From JASGCP01 sp965263285 (GTDB taxonomy: Bacteria; Bacteroidota; Bacteroidia; Chitinophagales; Chitinophagaceae), in contig CBDHHD010000004.1 of the NCBI GenBank assembly GCA_965263285.1, positions 992,001 to 1,056,000 of the forward strand: a stretch of 64,000 bases of DNA, in the 5' to 3' direction. This document shows positions 54,644 through 62,918 of the stretch, one piece after another. Each line of letters opens with the position of its first letter. Position 1 is the first letter of the stretch. The position numbers and the translations under genes are program-made. The notes beneath the pieces were generated by a model. It was not told where the DNA came from, made no database searches, and was given only the letters and a program-made list of their open reading frames with translations.

Positions 54644-54678
54644 CCATAGCACGAAAAAAACTTATCCGCTAAGGTTTA

Positions 54679-56190
54679 TTATACTTTTGTTACTTTCAAT
54701 AAGTTAGTAGGAAGTTGCTGTGCGACAGGAGTGCTACCCGTATTTACTACAATATTACCTGTTACAAGAAATCCCTTTTCTTTAAGAACAGCAATTTGAG
54801 AACTAATTATTTGATCAATATTATCAGGCTCGGAAAGATAAAATGCTCTAATACCCCAACTCAAACTTAATTGATTCACTAATGTTTTTTCTTTTGTAAA
54901 GATGAAAATAGGGGACTTAGGACGATATGCACTAAGGGTAAATGCAGCATATCCTGATTGAGTTATACCAATGATAGCATCGGCACTTAAATCACTGGCC
55001 AATTTACATGCGTTATAACATATAGCATCACTCAAAAAAGAAGGAGAATGAGAGATAGGCTTTAACTCTTCTCTATTATAGTTATATTCTGTTTTCTCTA
55101 CCATTTCAATAATCTTTCTCATGGTTTCTACTACTAACACAGGATGATTACCCATGGCGGTTTCAGCGCTCAGCATCACCGCATCTGTTCCTTCTAATAC
55201 GGCATTTGCCACATCGGTAATTTCACTTCTATTAGGCTTTACTCTATCAATCATACTTTCCATCATTTGAGTAGCAACAATAACGGGTTTTCCCCTATGA
55301 ATACATTTTCTAATAATATCTCTTTGAATAAGAGGTACTTGCTCAACAGGGAGCTCTACTCCTAAATCCCCTCTTGCTATCATAATACCATCACTCTCTA
55401 AAATAATTTCTCTGATATTGGCAATAGCTTCTGGCTTTTCTATCTTTGCCATTACCTTTGTTTTGCTTTTTCTTTCTTGTAACTTATTTTTTAATATCAC
55501 TAAGTCTTTTACACTTCTTACAAAACTCAAAGCAAGCCAATCGCATTCTTGTTCTATAATAAAATCTAAATCAGCTAAGTCTTTTTCTGTTAAGGCAGGA
55601 AGCGATATCTTTGTATTAGGTAGGTTAACACCCTTATTAGAAGAAATAACACCTCCTATCTTTACCTGTACCTTTACCTCTTTTTGCATCGTAATATCAA
55701 TTACTTCTACTTCTATTTTACCATCATCAATAAGAATATTGTCCCCTACTTTTACATCATTACTTAAATTAGGATACGATATATATATTCTTTCTTTATT
55801 GCCAATACAAGAATCATTGACAAATAAAAATATATCTTTTTCTTTCACTTCCAAAGCATTATTTTCAATTTCTCCTACTCGCAATTTAGGTCCTTGTAAA
55901 TCAGCCAAAATAGAGATGTTATGAGATTCTTTTTGGTTAATATCTCTAATTATTTTAATCACTTCTGCCTTGGTTTCATACTTACCATGTGAGAAATTAA
56001 GTCTAAATACATTCACACCGGCTTTTACTAACGCATATAAACTTTCATAACTAAAACAAGCAGGTCCCACTGTTGCCACAATCTTAGTACGATGTGTAAG
56101 ATATTTAAAACTTGGCGTATTCACTACTGGTTTATTGATAATTGCATTGATACTGCTTCTATTTGAATCTTTGTTATTTATGATAGCCAT
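54679..56190 (-). CDS. pyk: Pyruvate kinase
   Basis: This glycolytic enzyme makes pyruvate and ATP from phosphoenolpyruvate and ADP. The 503-residue sequence has RTKIVATVGPAC, VFRLNFSHGKYE, the catalytic-lysine region KIEKPEAIANI, the Mg/PEP loop MIARGDLGVELP and SAETAMGNHP, followed by the allosteric C-domain. Some 30 residues precede the conserved start, longer than in most homologues; no other in-frame ATG fits better. The last conserved stretch is NIVVNTGSTPVAQQLPTN. It has its own -7 box upstream. Confidence 0.95.
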   Translation of the reverse strand: MAIINNKDSNRSSINAIINKPVVNTPSFKYLTHRTKIVATVGPACFSYESLYALVKAGVNVFRLNFSHGKYETKAEVIKIIRDINQKESHNISILADLQGPKLRVGEIENNALEVKEKDIFLFVNDSCIGNKERIYISYPNLSNDVKVGDNILIDDGKIEVEVIDITMQKEVKVQVKIGGVISSNKGVNLPNTKISLPALTEKDLADLDFIIEQECDWLALSFVRSVKDLVILKNKLQERKSKTKVMAKIEKPEAIANIREIILESDGIMIARGDLGVELPVEQVPLIQRDIIRKCIHRGKPVIVATQMMESMIDRVKPNRSEITDVANAVLEGTDAVMLSAETAMGNHPVLVVETMRKIIEMVEKTEYNYNREELKPISHSPSFLSDAICYNACKLASDLSADAIIGITQSGYAAFTLSAYRPKSPIFIFTKEKTLVNQLSLSWGIRAFYLSEPDNIDQIISSQIAVLKEKGFLVTGNIVVNTGSTPVAQQLPTNLLKVTKV

Positions 56191-56217
56191 ATTCTATTAA
56201 AATTATATTAATTAACA

Positions 56218-56225
56218 CAAAAATA
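56218..56225 (-). promoter_or_regulatory. Candidate -7 box (TATTTTTG) of pyk
   Basis: On the minus strand TATTTTTG fits TAnnTTTG and lies 27 bases before the pyk ATG. No matching -33 box was seen. Confidence 0.45.
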
Positions 56226-56261
56226 CAATAATAATACCTTATAGGCAGTATTAAAGATTTA

Positions 56262-56397
56262 GGCTACATCTTTTTTTGAGGGGCTAAGAGAAATAATTGA
56301 AAGTTGAAAATTGAAAATTGAAAATTGAAAATTACTTTTTCCATTTTTGACTAAATCCTTTTTTCAGGTGCGGGGGACATTCATTATTGAATAGTAA
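56262..56397 (+). repeat. Short repeat with heptamer tract, copy 1 (about 135 bp)
   Basis: The unit starts GGCTACATCTTTTTTTGAGG, contains a run of five TTGAAAG/TTGAAAA heptamers (56298-56333), then ATTACTTTTTCCATTTTTGA, a second end-like motif (CTAAATCCTTTTTTCAGGTG) and CATTCATTATTGAATAGTAA. A second copy is at 62213. A further GGCTACATC end follows at 56447-56472, and the left arm of the large element begins after it (56473-56515) but breaks off. Confidence 0.7.
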
Positions 56398-56538
56398 ATA
56401 TTTAGGTGCTATGTTAACATTTTTGAAAGAATCTATTTTTGTAATTGGCTACATCTTTTTTTGAGGTGCTGGAAACATTGGTTATTAAATAAATATAAAA
56501 CATGGAGATAATAGAGACAAATAGAATATGCATTAAAA

Positions 56539-56760
56539 CTATACACCTTCTTTTGCAATGTGCATTTTTATAAAAAAATCTATATCGGGTATTTGCTGGC
56601 TAAAAGCGTTTAGTTCTCCAAGTTTACGATCAGCTTGACTAAGCAACAGAGTAATATGATCGTCATCTTGATGCCATTGCGTATGCACAAATGTAGGTTC
56701 AAAGCTTTGATATTGAAGTCTTTACACTAATTTCCCTGCATTAAAACTACTTATATTCAT
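56539..56760 (-). pseudogene. Broken N-terminal part of a Fic-family gene
   Basis: The minus strand reads MNISSFNAGKLV, stop, then in the same frame RLQYQSFEPTFVHTQWHQDD through SQADRKLGELNAFSQQIPDI and FFIKMHIAKEGV, stop. This matches the N-terminal domain of Fic proteins, which continue IAKEA.SSxIEGT and then the HPFxxGNG motif. Here one TAA interrupts codon 13, and the catalytic part is gone. Intact Fic enzymes transfer AMP or other groups to target proteins and are common as toxins or effectors. The remaining bases of 56191-57074 are repeats and AT-rich sequence. Confidence 0.72.
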
Positions 56761-56921
56761 CATTTTTATTATAATTGTATTTAAGTGCAAATATGCTTAT
56801 TTATAATTGCAACAAATACCATTCCACTTATCCAACTTTATCGGCTAATTGACACTATACAATTTCTTATAATCAATATTATTCTAAGATATATAAGATT
56901 AGTAAAAACCGAAATAAAAAA

Positions 56922-57065
56922 ATGTAAGGAGTTGAATTAATATTACCTCATTTGTTTGCTATCTCAACAAATCTTATTTTTATAGCCCTTTCTATACCGT
57001 TTTTCTTTATTGCTAATTTAGTAACATGGCATAAATTATTTGTTAAAAATAAAAAATCTAACTAA
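56922..57065 (+). pseudogene. Small one-helix membrane ORF with a stop at codon 2
   Basis: In one frame ATG is followed at once by TAA, then GVELILPHLFAISTNLIFIA and LSIPFFFIANLVTWHKLFVK and NKKSN, stop. Without the TAA (perhaps once AAA) it would be a 47-residue membrane peptide; a TTG at 56952 is another possible start. The stop lies nine bases before the coiled-coil gene. The last ten codons recur before the second coiled-coil copy (58098-58130), so they were duplicated together. Coding status is uncertain. Confidence 0.35.
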
Positions 57066-57074
57066 TTTTGACAA

Positions 57075-57425
57075 ATTGACCTGCACGAAATAGGACAAGA
57101 ATATAATAAACTGCCACAAGAAATAAGGGATACCATTATTAAATTTATAGAGCACAAAACAAACTTAGATATGCAACAAGTAATAAGAGAAATACAAGGA
57201 TTAAATAATAGAATAGAAAAAGATATCCAAAGCTTAAACTATAGAATAGAAAATGATATTCAAGGATTGAATAATGATATTCAAGGTTTAAATAATAGAA
57301 TAGAAAAAGATATCCAATCACTTGAAAAAAGCAATGCTACACAAATAAAAATACTTTACTGGGTATTTGGCATTGGACTCGGTTTAATTACCGTTTTCCT
57401 TGCTATTATAGCATTAAGGCATTGA
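57075..57425 (+). CDS. Coiled-coil membrane protein, copy 1 (start codon ATT in place of ATG)
   Basis: The full frame parallels the copy at 58139: IDLHEIGQEYNKLPQEIRD, a coiled coil made of 11-residue units (IQGLNNRIEKD, IQSLNYRIEND, then IQGLNND and IQGLNNRIEKD), IQSLEKSNATQIK, a C-terminal helix LYWVFGIGLGLITVFLAII and ALRH. At 57075 the start ATG has become ATT by one base change. Translation may begin there at low efficiency or at the ATG at 57171, giving 84 residues without the N-terminal domain. The layout (helical head, coiled coil, single C-terminal membrane anchor) recalls DUF1640/Bdr-like proteins. Function unknown. Confidence 0.6.
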   Translation: MDLHEIGQEYNKLPQEIRDTIIKFIEHKTNLDMQQVIREIQGLNNRIEKDIQSLNYRIENDIQGLNNDIQGLNNRIEKDIQSLEKSNATQIKILYWVFGIGLGLITVFLAIIALRH

Positions 57426-57566
57426 TTTTATTCTGTATATTTTTTACACTGCTACAATTAATGATGCAAAGAAACTAACCCAACAAGATGTATATCCTAA
57501 CTAAAATGAACCCCAAAACAACATTTCTATTTGCGCATTTTTTTATAATACCTTAGTAGTACTCTT

Positions 57567-58088
57567 GGCTAAATCTTTTTTTAAGATGCTAAGAGAAATA
57601 CAGTTGTAACTACTTAGTTAACTCAATAGGTTTAATGAAGTGTATGAATGATCGAATAATGATAAGTATGAAAATAACAACTTTCAACTTTCAATTTTCA
57701 ATTTTCAATTTTCAATTTTCAACTTTCAATTTTCAACTTTCAATTTTCAACTTTCAATTTTCAACTTTCAATTTTCAACTTTCAATTTTCAACTTTCAAT
57801 TTTCAACTTTCAATTTTCAACTTTCAATTTTCAACTTTCAATTTTCAACTTTCAATTTTCAACAATTTTCAATTTTTCAATTTTCAACTTTCAATTTTCA
57901 ACTTTCAATTTTCAACTTTCAATTTTCAACTTTTATAGCTCTTTATCTGCAGGCTTTATTTTTTCTTTGTTTCTTTCTTTTGTATCAAGACAAAATAAAG
58001 AAAAAGATATAAAAAACGAGTATGAACCTATACATGAGTAGCTGCCATTCATTAAAAACCTCTTAGCACCTTAAAAAAGGATGTAGCC
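57567..58088. mobile_element. GGCTA element shell whose interior is a heptamer satellite
   Basis: Left end GGCTAAATCTTTTTTTAAGA with TGCTAAGAG (57567-57595) and right end CTCTTAGCACCTTAAAAAAG with GATGTAGCC (58060-58088) are inverted repeats. The right arm AGCTCTTTATCTGCAGGC and the CTTTCTTTTG palindrome are family sequence. The left arm and loop are replaced by 57678-57931, a tandem repeat. The flanking octamers GTACTCTT and ACACTCCT agree in five of eight positions, perhaps a decayed duplication. It separates the two coiled-coil genes. Confidence 0.7.
57678..57931. repeat. Heptamer tandem repeat, about 250 bp (TTTTCAA / CTTTCAA units)
   Basis: About 36 consecutive heptamers alternate TTTTCAA and CTTTCAA, so that most of the tract also has a 14-base period. 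One irregular patch at about 57860-57880 disrupts the phase. The same unit forms short runs at 56298, 62250 and within all NRPS A domains. Open frames crossing the tract (phenylalanine/asparagine/serine-rich) are artefacts. Its periodicity has no spacers, so it is not a CRISPR array. Confidence 0.92.
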
Positions 58089-58138
58089 ACACTCCTAAAT
58101 TATTTGTTAAAAATAAAAAATCTAACTAATTTTGACAA

Positions 58139-58456
58139 ATGGACCTGCACGAAATAGGACAAGAATATAATAAACTGCCACAAGAAATAAGAGATACCAT
58201 TATTAAATTTATAGAACACAAGACAAACTTAGATATGCAACAAGTAATAAGAGAAATACAAGGATTAAATAATAGAATAGAAAAAGACATTCAAGGATTG
58301 AATAATGATATTCAAGGATTAAATAATAGAATAGAAAAAGATATCCAATCACTTGAAAAAAGCAATGCCACACAAATAAAAATACTTTACTGGGTATTTG
58401 GCATTGGACTCGGTTTAATTACCGTTTTCCTTGCTATTATAGCATTAAGGCACTAG
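58139..58456 (+). CDS. Coiled-coil membrane protein, copy 2 (intact)
   Basis: The 105-residue protein begins MDLHEIGQEYNKLPQEIRDT and IIKFIEHKTNLDMQQVI, then a coiled coil of IQGLNNRIEKD, IQGLNND, IQGLNNRIEKD and IQSLEKS units, and one C-terminal membrane helix (LYWVFGIGLGLITVFLAII). It has one 11-residue unit (33 bp) fewer than copy 1, so copy number in the coil varies. Except for that and a few silent changes the copies are almost the same. The cytoplasmic coiled coil with a tail anchor suggests oligomerisation at the membrane. I cannot name a function. A third, truncated relative is at 40174. Confidence 0.75.
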   Translation: MDLHEIGQEYNKLPQEIRDTIIKFIEHKTNLDMQQVIREIQGLNNRIEKDIQGLNNDIQGLNNRIEKDIQSLEKSNATQIKILYWVFGIGLGLITVFLAIIALRH

Positions 58457-58514
58457 TTTGCTTTGTATATTTTACACTGAAATGAGTGATGCTAAAAAAA
58501 TATTACTATATATC

Positions 58515-59234
58515 TCACTTATGCTTTAAATATTCCCAATTTTGCAAATAGAAATTGCCTTCCTTATCAACATATCCTTTGTTTCCATCTTTTATACACC
58601 GCGCAAGTCCTGAAATATATCTAACTTTCTTTGTTTGATAGTCTTGAATACGCGTTACGCCATCATAAAAATTATATAACTTTTCATAAATGAGTGGTAC
58701 AATTTCTTTGCCTTCACTATTGCAGAAACCATATTTTCGATTCTTAGCAACTTTAAAAAATAAAAACGATTTTGAGATGTCTACATAATCATATTCTTCA
58801 ATATCAAACGATATAACACAAGGTGATATTTGCCCATCATATTTATTGACTATTCCATATAAACCATTCTTCTTTACCTTATAATTACCTTCAAATTTTT
58901 CTAACTCCTCATACTCAAAAGGCACTAATACCTCATTTGTTGTATATACCATTCCATATAAACCATTCTTCTTTACCCTATAATAATACCCCAAACTTAC
59001 TAACTCCTCATACTCAAAAGGCACTAATACTCTGTTTGTTTCATCTACCATTCCATATAAACCATTCTTCTTTACCTTATAATAATTCTCTAATTCTTCT
59101 AACTCCTCATACTCACATGGAAGAATCAATATCAATTTTTCATTTCCATAATCTACCATTCCATATAAACCATCCTTCTCCACTTTATAATAATGTCCTA
59201 AATTTCCTACTTTCTTATAACTTAAAGTCTTCAA
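58515..59234 (-). CDS. WG-repeat protein
   Basis: The 239-residue protein consists of repeated beta units of the WG type: KVEKDGLYGMVDYGNEKLIL, KVKKNGLYGMVDETNRVLVP, RVKKNGLYGMVYTTNEVLVP and KVKKNGLYGIVNKYDGQISP, then a more diverged KVAKNRKYGFCNSEGKEIVP and GNKGYVDKEGNFYLQNWEYL. Each repeat has the pattern KNGLYGMVD..VLVPFEYEELV. There is no signal peptide, so it is probably cytoplasmic, unlike many family members. WG repeats are thought to mediate protein binding. The four central repeats are very similar at the DNA level, suggesting recent internal duplication. Confidence 0.85.
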   Translation of the reverse strand: MKTLSYKKVGNLGHYYKVEKDGLYGMVDYGNEKLILILPCEYEELEELENYYKVKKNGLYGMVDETNRVLVPFEYEELVSLGYYYRVKKNGLYGMVYTTNEVLVPFEYEELEKFEGNYKVKKNGLYGIVNKYDGQISPCVISFDIEEYDYVDISKSFLFFKVAKNRKYGFCNSEGKEIVPLIYEKLYNFYDGVTRIQDYQTKKVRYISGLARCIKDGNKGYVDKEGNFYLQNWEYLKHK

Positions 59235-59297
59235 TATCTTTTATATATCTATCATAAATAAACTATTTAACTCTAAAATTCAAATACAATACAATTA

Positions 59298-59365
59298 GGT
59301 ATAATAGCCTTTGTTAGTAAACAACAATAAGATAATATATTTTTAAAAAACTAATTTATTTTTAA
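59298..59365 (+). repeat. Diverged copy of the GGTATAACG boundary repeat
   Basis: In the 314-base gap before valS, GGTATAATAGCCTTTGTTAG and the following AATATATTTTTAAAAAAC are related to 40613-40665 and 44538-44605 (GGTATAACGACTTTTTTAGT..AATATATTTTTAAAAAAACC). The remainder of the gap is AT-rich and shows only the valS -7 box. Confidence 0.5.
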
Positions 59366-59522
59366 TTTCAAAAGAAATACAATTATACAAACAAATTTAT
59401 TAATAGCTTTCATACACTATCATTTTTTATTATCCCTCAAACACACATATCCCCCCTTAGCACAACCCAATAACATCTTCTCTTTCCATCCGTAAACATA
59501 TACAACTCTCAACGCATTATAT

Positions 59523-59530
59523 TATCTTTG
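59523..59530 (+). promoter_or_regulatory. Candidate -7 box (TATCTTTG) of valS
   Basis: TATCTTTG fits TAnnTTTG and lies 18 bases before the ATG, giving a very short leader. I see neither a clear -33 box nor a T-box-like structure. Confidence 0.45.
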
Positions 59531-59548
59531 TAATTAAAATCAATTACA

Positions 59549-62212
59549 ATGGAGCTCGACAAACAATTTAACCATCAAGAAGCAGAGAAAAAATGGTATG
59601 CAGAGTGGATAGAAAAACAATATTTCTCAAGTACTCCTAATAACCAATCGCCTTATACAATTGTAATACCTCCTCCTAATATAACGGGTGTACTCCACAT
59701 GGGACACTGCTTAAATAATACCATTCAGGATATTTTAATTCGATTTGAGCGAATGAGGGGTAAAAATACCTGCTGGGTTCCCGGCACCGACCACGCATCC
59801 ATTGCCACAGAAGCAAAGGTGGTAGCACTTTTAAAAGAAAAAGGTATCGACAAAAAAAATCTATCCCGAACAGAATTCTTAACGCATGCTTTCGAATGGA
59901 AAGAAAAATACGGCAATATTATATTAGAACAATTTAAACGATTAGGCTGTAGTCTCGATTGGAACCGTACCACCTTTACAATGGATACTACCTATAGCCA
60001 ATCTGTTACAAAGATATTTGTGTCGTTATACAAACAAGGACTTATCTACCGAGGTCAACGAATGATTCATTGGGACTGTAAAGCACAAACAGCATTGAGC
60101 GACGAAGAAGTGATATATAAAGAAGTCTCCTCGCAATTATGTTCTATTCGTTATGCACTTGCAAATGCAAACGGACAACCTTTAGCTATCGACGAAAACA
60201 ATCCAGCTACCTTTATTACTGTTGCCACAGTAAGACCCGAGACAATCTTTGGCGATGTGGCTATTTGTGTGAATCCTAAAGATATTCGATATCAACACCT
60301 CATAGGACAACATGCTTTCGTACCCTTACAAAATAGAAAGATACCCATTATTGCAGACGACTATGTGGACATATCTTTTGGAACAGGTTGCTTAAAAATT
60401 ACCCCCGCACACGATATAAACGACTTTCACATTGCGCAAAGAAATCAACTGCCTACTATACAAACGCTTCATGAAGATGGCACCCTTAGCAAAGAAACTG
60501 GATTCTTTACAGGAGAAGACCGCTTTATAGTAAGAAAAAAAATAATCCCCCTATTACAACAACAGCACCATATAGCAGATATAAAACCTTATACCCATCA
60601 AATAGGCTATAGCGAACGCACTTCTGTGGTGGTAGAACCCCGTTTGAGTTGGCAATGGTGGGTACGCATGACGGATATCAGCAAACCCGCTTTAGAAGCT
60701 GTAATGAATGATGATATTGAATTTTACCCCACAAAATACAAAAATGTATATCGCCACTGGATGGAAAACATAAAAGACTGGTGTATCAGTCGTCAATTAT
60801 GGTGGGGACATCGTATACCAGCTTGGTACGACTCCAAAGGAAATCTATTTGTAGGAGAGCATATAGACGGTATTTACAACGAGTATCCACATACCAAACA
60901 AGAAGTACTCAAGCAAGATGAAGATTGCTTAGATACTTGGTTTTCTTCTTGGCTATGGCCTATAGAAGTATTTAAAGGCATATCCCATCCTCAGAATGCA
61001 GATATACAATATTATTACCCTACACAAACACTTGTTACCGCTCCCGAAATTATCTTCTTTTGGGTAGCGAGGATGATTATTGCAGGATACCACTTTCAAG
61101 GTAAAAAACCTTTTTCTAGAGTTTATTTTACAGGTATTGTAAGAGATAAGAAAGGGCAAAAGATGAGTAAGAGCTTAGGAAATTCACCCGATCTATTAGC
61201 CCTCATTGATACACACGGAGCCGATGCCGTTCGTTTTGGAATTATGATTGCCTCTCCAGCAGGTAATGATCTATTATTTGATGAAACGAGTATTGAACAA
61301 GGCAAACACTTTATTCATAAACTATGGAATGCCTTACGACTTATAAAAGGATGGGAACAAAAAATAGATGCTACCATTGAATTTACACAAAAAGATGTCA
61401 TAGCTATTAAACGGTTCCGTCATTCTTTCTATGTAAATAAAAAAGACATCATAGAAGATATTGAGCATTTTAAACTGAGTGAGGCATTAAAAAAAATATA
61501 TACCCTTGCATGGGATGATTTTTGTAGCGACTATTTAGAAGATGTTAAACCTCTTATTCATCAACCTATTCATCCTAATGTATACGAGGCTACTATCTTT
61601 TTCTTTGGATCTATATTACAATTACTGCATCCCTTTATGCCTTTTGCAACAGAAGATATATACCAAAAAATAAAAAAACAAGAATCGCACTTATGTGTAA
61701 AACAATTTGAAAAACGGGAAGATATAGAAGTAAAAGATACAGATATAGAAGCTATCAAACATATTAAAAAAATAACAGAGTCTTACCGAGAATGGCTACA
61801 AAAAAACAACTATAAACCTAAGGAAGAAAAAAAAGTCTATTGGAACACAACAGATAATTCAATAAAGAAATATATACAAGAATATGCTCCATTGTTACAG
61901 CATCGAATGCTTTCAAGTTCTTTTGAGCATGTAAGCACGGCACCACCAAATCTATCCCCTATTATATCGGGTAGTGGTACCTTTTACATAGAAATGCTAC
62001 AACCGCAAACACCTATTAATGCAACACAAGAAATAGATTCTTTAGAAAAAGAATTGGCTTATCAAAAAGGGTTCTTAGCCTCTGTACAAAAAAAGCTATC
62101 CAATGAAAAATTTATGTCTCAAGCACAGCCCAAGGTAATTGCTATGGAACAAAAAAAGGAAGCCGATAGTATACAACGCATTAAAGAAATAGAAAACTCT
62201 TTGAGAAAATAG
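59549..62212 (+). CDS. valS: Valyl-tRNA synthetase
   Basis: ValS charges tRNA-Val. The 887-residue class I enzyme has the HIGH-type motif HMGH at 50-53 (PPPNITGVLHMGH), the editing domain (ATVRPETIFGDVAI, GTGCLKITPAHDINDF), KMSKS at 538-542, an anticodon-binding helical region (LWNALRLIKGW) and the C-terminal coiled-coil arm (LEKELAYQKGFLASVQKKLS). All expected parts are present. The TAG stop runs directly into a dispersed repeat (GACTACATC), so the insertion lies exactly at the gene end. Confidence 0.97.
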   Translation: MELDKQFNHQEAEKKWYAEWIEKQYFSSTPNNQSPYTIVIPPPNITGVLHMGHCLNNTIQDILIRFERMRGKNTCWVPGTDHASIATEAKVVALLKEKGIDKKNLSRTEFLTHAFEWKEKYGNIILEQFKRLGCSLDWNRTTFTMDTTYSQSVTKIFVSLYKQGLIYRGQRMIHWDCKAQTALSDEEVIYKEVSSQLCSIRYALANANGQPLAIDENNPATFITVATVRPETIFGDVAICVNPKDIRYQHLIGQHAFVPLQNRKIPIIADDYVDISFGTGCLKITPAHDINDFHIAQRNQLPTIQTLHEDGTLSKETGFFTGEDRFIVRKKIIPLLQQQHHIADIKPYTHQIGYSERTSVVVEPRLSWQWWVRMTDISKPALEAVMNDDIEFYPTKYKNVYRHWMENIKDWCISRQLWWGHRIPAWYDSKGNLFVGEHIDGIYNEYPHTKQEVLKQDEDCLDTWFSSWLWPIEVFKGISHPQNADIQYYYPTQTLVTAPEIIFFWVARMIIAGYHFQGKKPFSRVYFTGIVRDKKGQKMSKSLGNSPDLLALIDTHGADAVRFGIMIASPAGNDLLFDETSIEQGKHFIHKLWNALRLIKGWEQKIDATIEFTQKDVIAIKRFRHSFYVNKKDIIEDIEHFKLSEALKKIYTLAWDDFCSDYLEDVKPLIHQPIHPNVYEATIFFFGSILQLLHPFMPFATEDIYQKIKKQESHLCVKQFEKREDIEVKDTDIEAIKHIKKITESYREWLQKNNYKPKEEKKVYWNTTDNSIKKYIQEYAPLLQHRMLSSSFEHVSTAPPNLSPIISGSGTFYIEMLQPQTPINATQEIDSLEKELAYQKGFLASVQKKLSNEKFMSQAQPKVIAMEQKKEADSIQRIKEIENSLRK

Positions 62213-62346
62213 ACTACATCTTTTTTTGAGGTGCTAAGAGAAACGCTTAATTGAAAGTTGAAAGTTGAAAGTTGAAAATTACTTTTTCCATTTTTGACTA
62301 AATCCTTTTTTCAGGTGCTAGGGTGACATTCATTATTGAATAGTAA
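62213..62346 (+). repeat. Short repeat with heptamer tract, copy 2
   Basis: This matches 56262-56397: ACTACATCTTTTTTTGAGGT, a run of four TTGAAAG/TTGAAAA heptamers (62250-62277), ATTACTTTTTCCATTTTTGA, CTAAATCCTTTTTTCAGGTG and CATTCATTATTGAATAGTAA. The heptamer count differs by one unit between the copies. It begins at the stop codon of valS. The rest of the gap to 62460 shows nothing I can support. Confidence 0.7.
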
Positions 62347-62460
62347 CTGCTATTTCCCAAAGAAATAATTTTATAATTTTGTTGCACTTAAATCTTGGAC
62401 TTAGGAGATAATATCATCGGTTATTTTATAAAAGGATATACAAATGCGAAGGCAGAAAAT

Positions 62461-62756
62461 GGCTACATCTTTTTTTGAGGTGCTGGAAGCATGGATTATT
62501 AAATAAATATAAACATGGAAATAATAGGAAATATCTGATGAGGACTGCCCTCACCGCCTCCCATTCATTCTCGCTAGCGTAGCGAACCGTAATTTTGTAG
62601 CTCTTTATCTGCAGGCTTGATTTTTTCTTTGTTTCTTTCTTTTGTATCAAGACAAAAGAAAGAAAAAGATATAAAAAATAAATAATGAATCTATACCTGA
62701 GTCATTACAAAAAACACAAATACCCTCCCACCAGCACCTCAAAAAAAGATGTAGCC
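62461..62756. mobile_element. GGCTA element, internally deleted copy with 8-bp target duplication
   Basis: Ends GGCTACATCTTTTTTTGAGG.. (62461) and ..GATGTAGCC (62756) are perfect inverted repeats over 26 bases. CAGAAAAT stands on both sides (62453-62460 and 62757-62764), a perfect 8-bp target duplication. The copy is 296 bp instead of about 440 because the left arm ends at GACTGCCCTCA and jumps to CCGCCTCCCATTCATTCTCG of the right arm, so the palindrome is lost. It shows that the large hairpin may not be needed for movement, or that the deletion came later. 62765-62918 contains one more solitary end (62849-62877). Confidence 0.9.
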
Positions 62757-62918
62757 CAGAAAATTTAAACTCAAAAATACAGAGATTTTTTACAGATAGT
62801 TATGACACAAAAGACAAATATTTTTCTTCTATAAGGTCAAATTATATTTCTCTTAGCACATGAAAAAAAGATTTAACCTTTTATGGAGTTGCTTACAAGA
62901 AATTCGTTATACCAAATA

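Noticed and set aside
57678..57931. Possible CRISPR array
   Set aside because: Units are 7 (or 14) bases long with no unique spacers, and no cas gene is present.
57635..58012. 125-residue ORF with repeated FNFQLSIF-like peptide
   Set aside because: It is the translation of the heptamer satellite; any frame would give a repetitive peptide.
58937..59257. 106-residue plus-strand ORF with repeated FHINHSSLPYNN
   Set aside because: Antisense to the WG repeats; its periodicity mirrors the real gene on the other strand.
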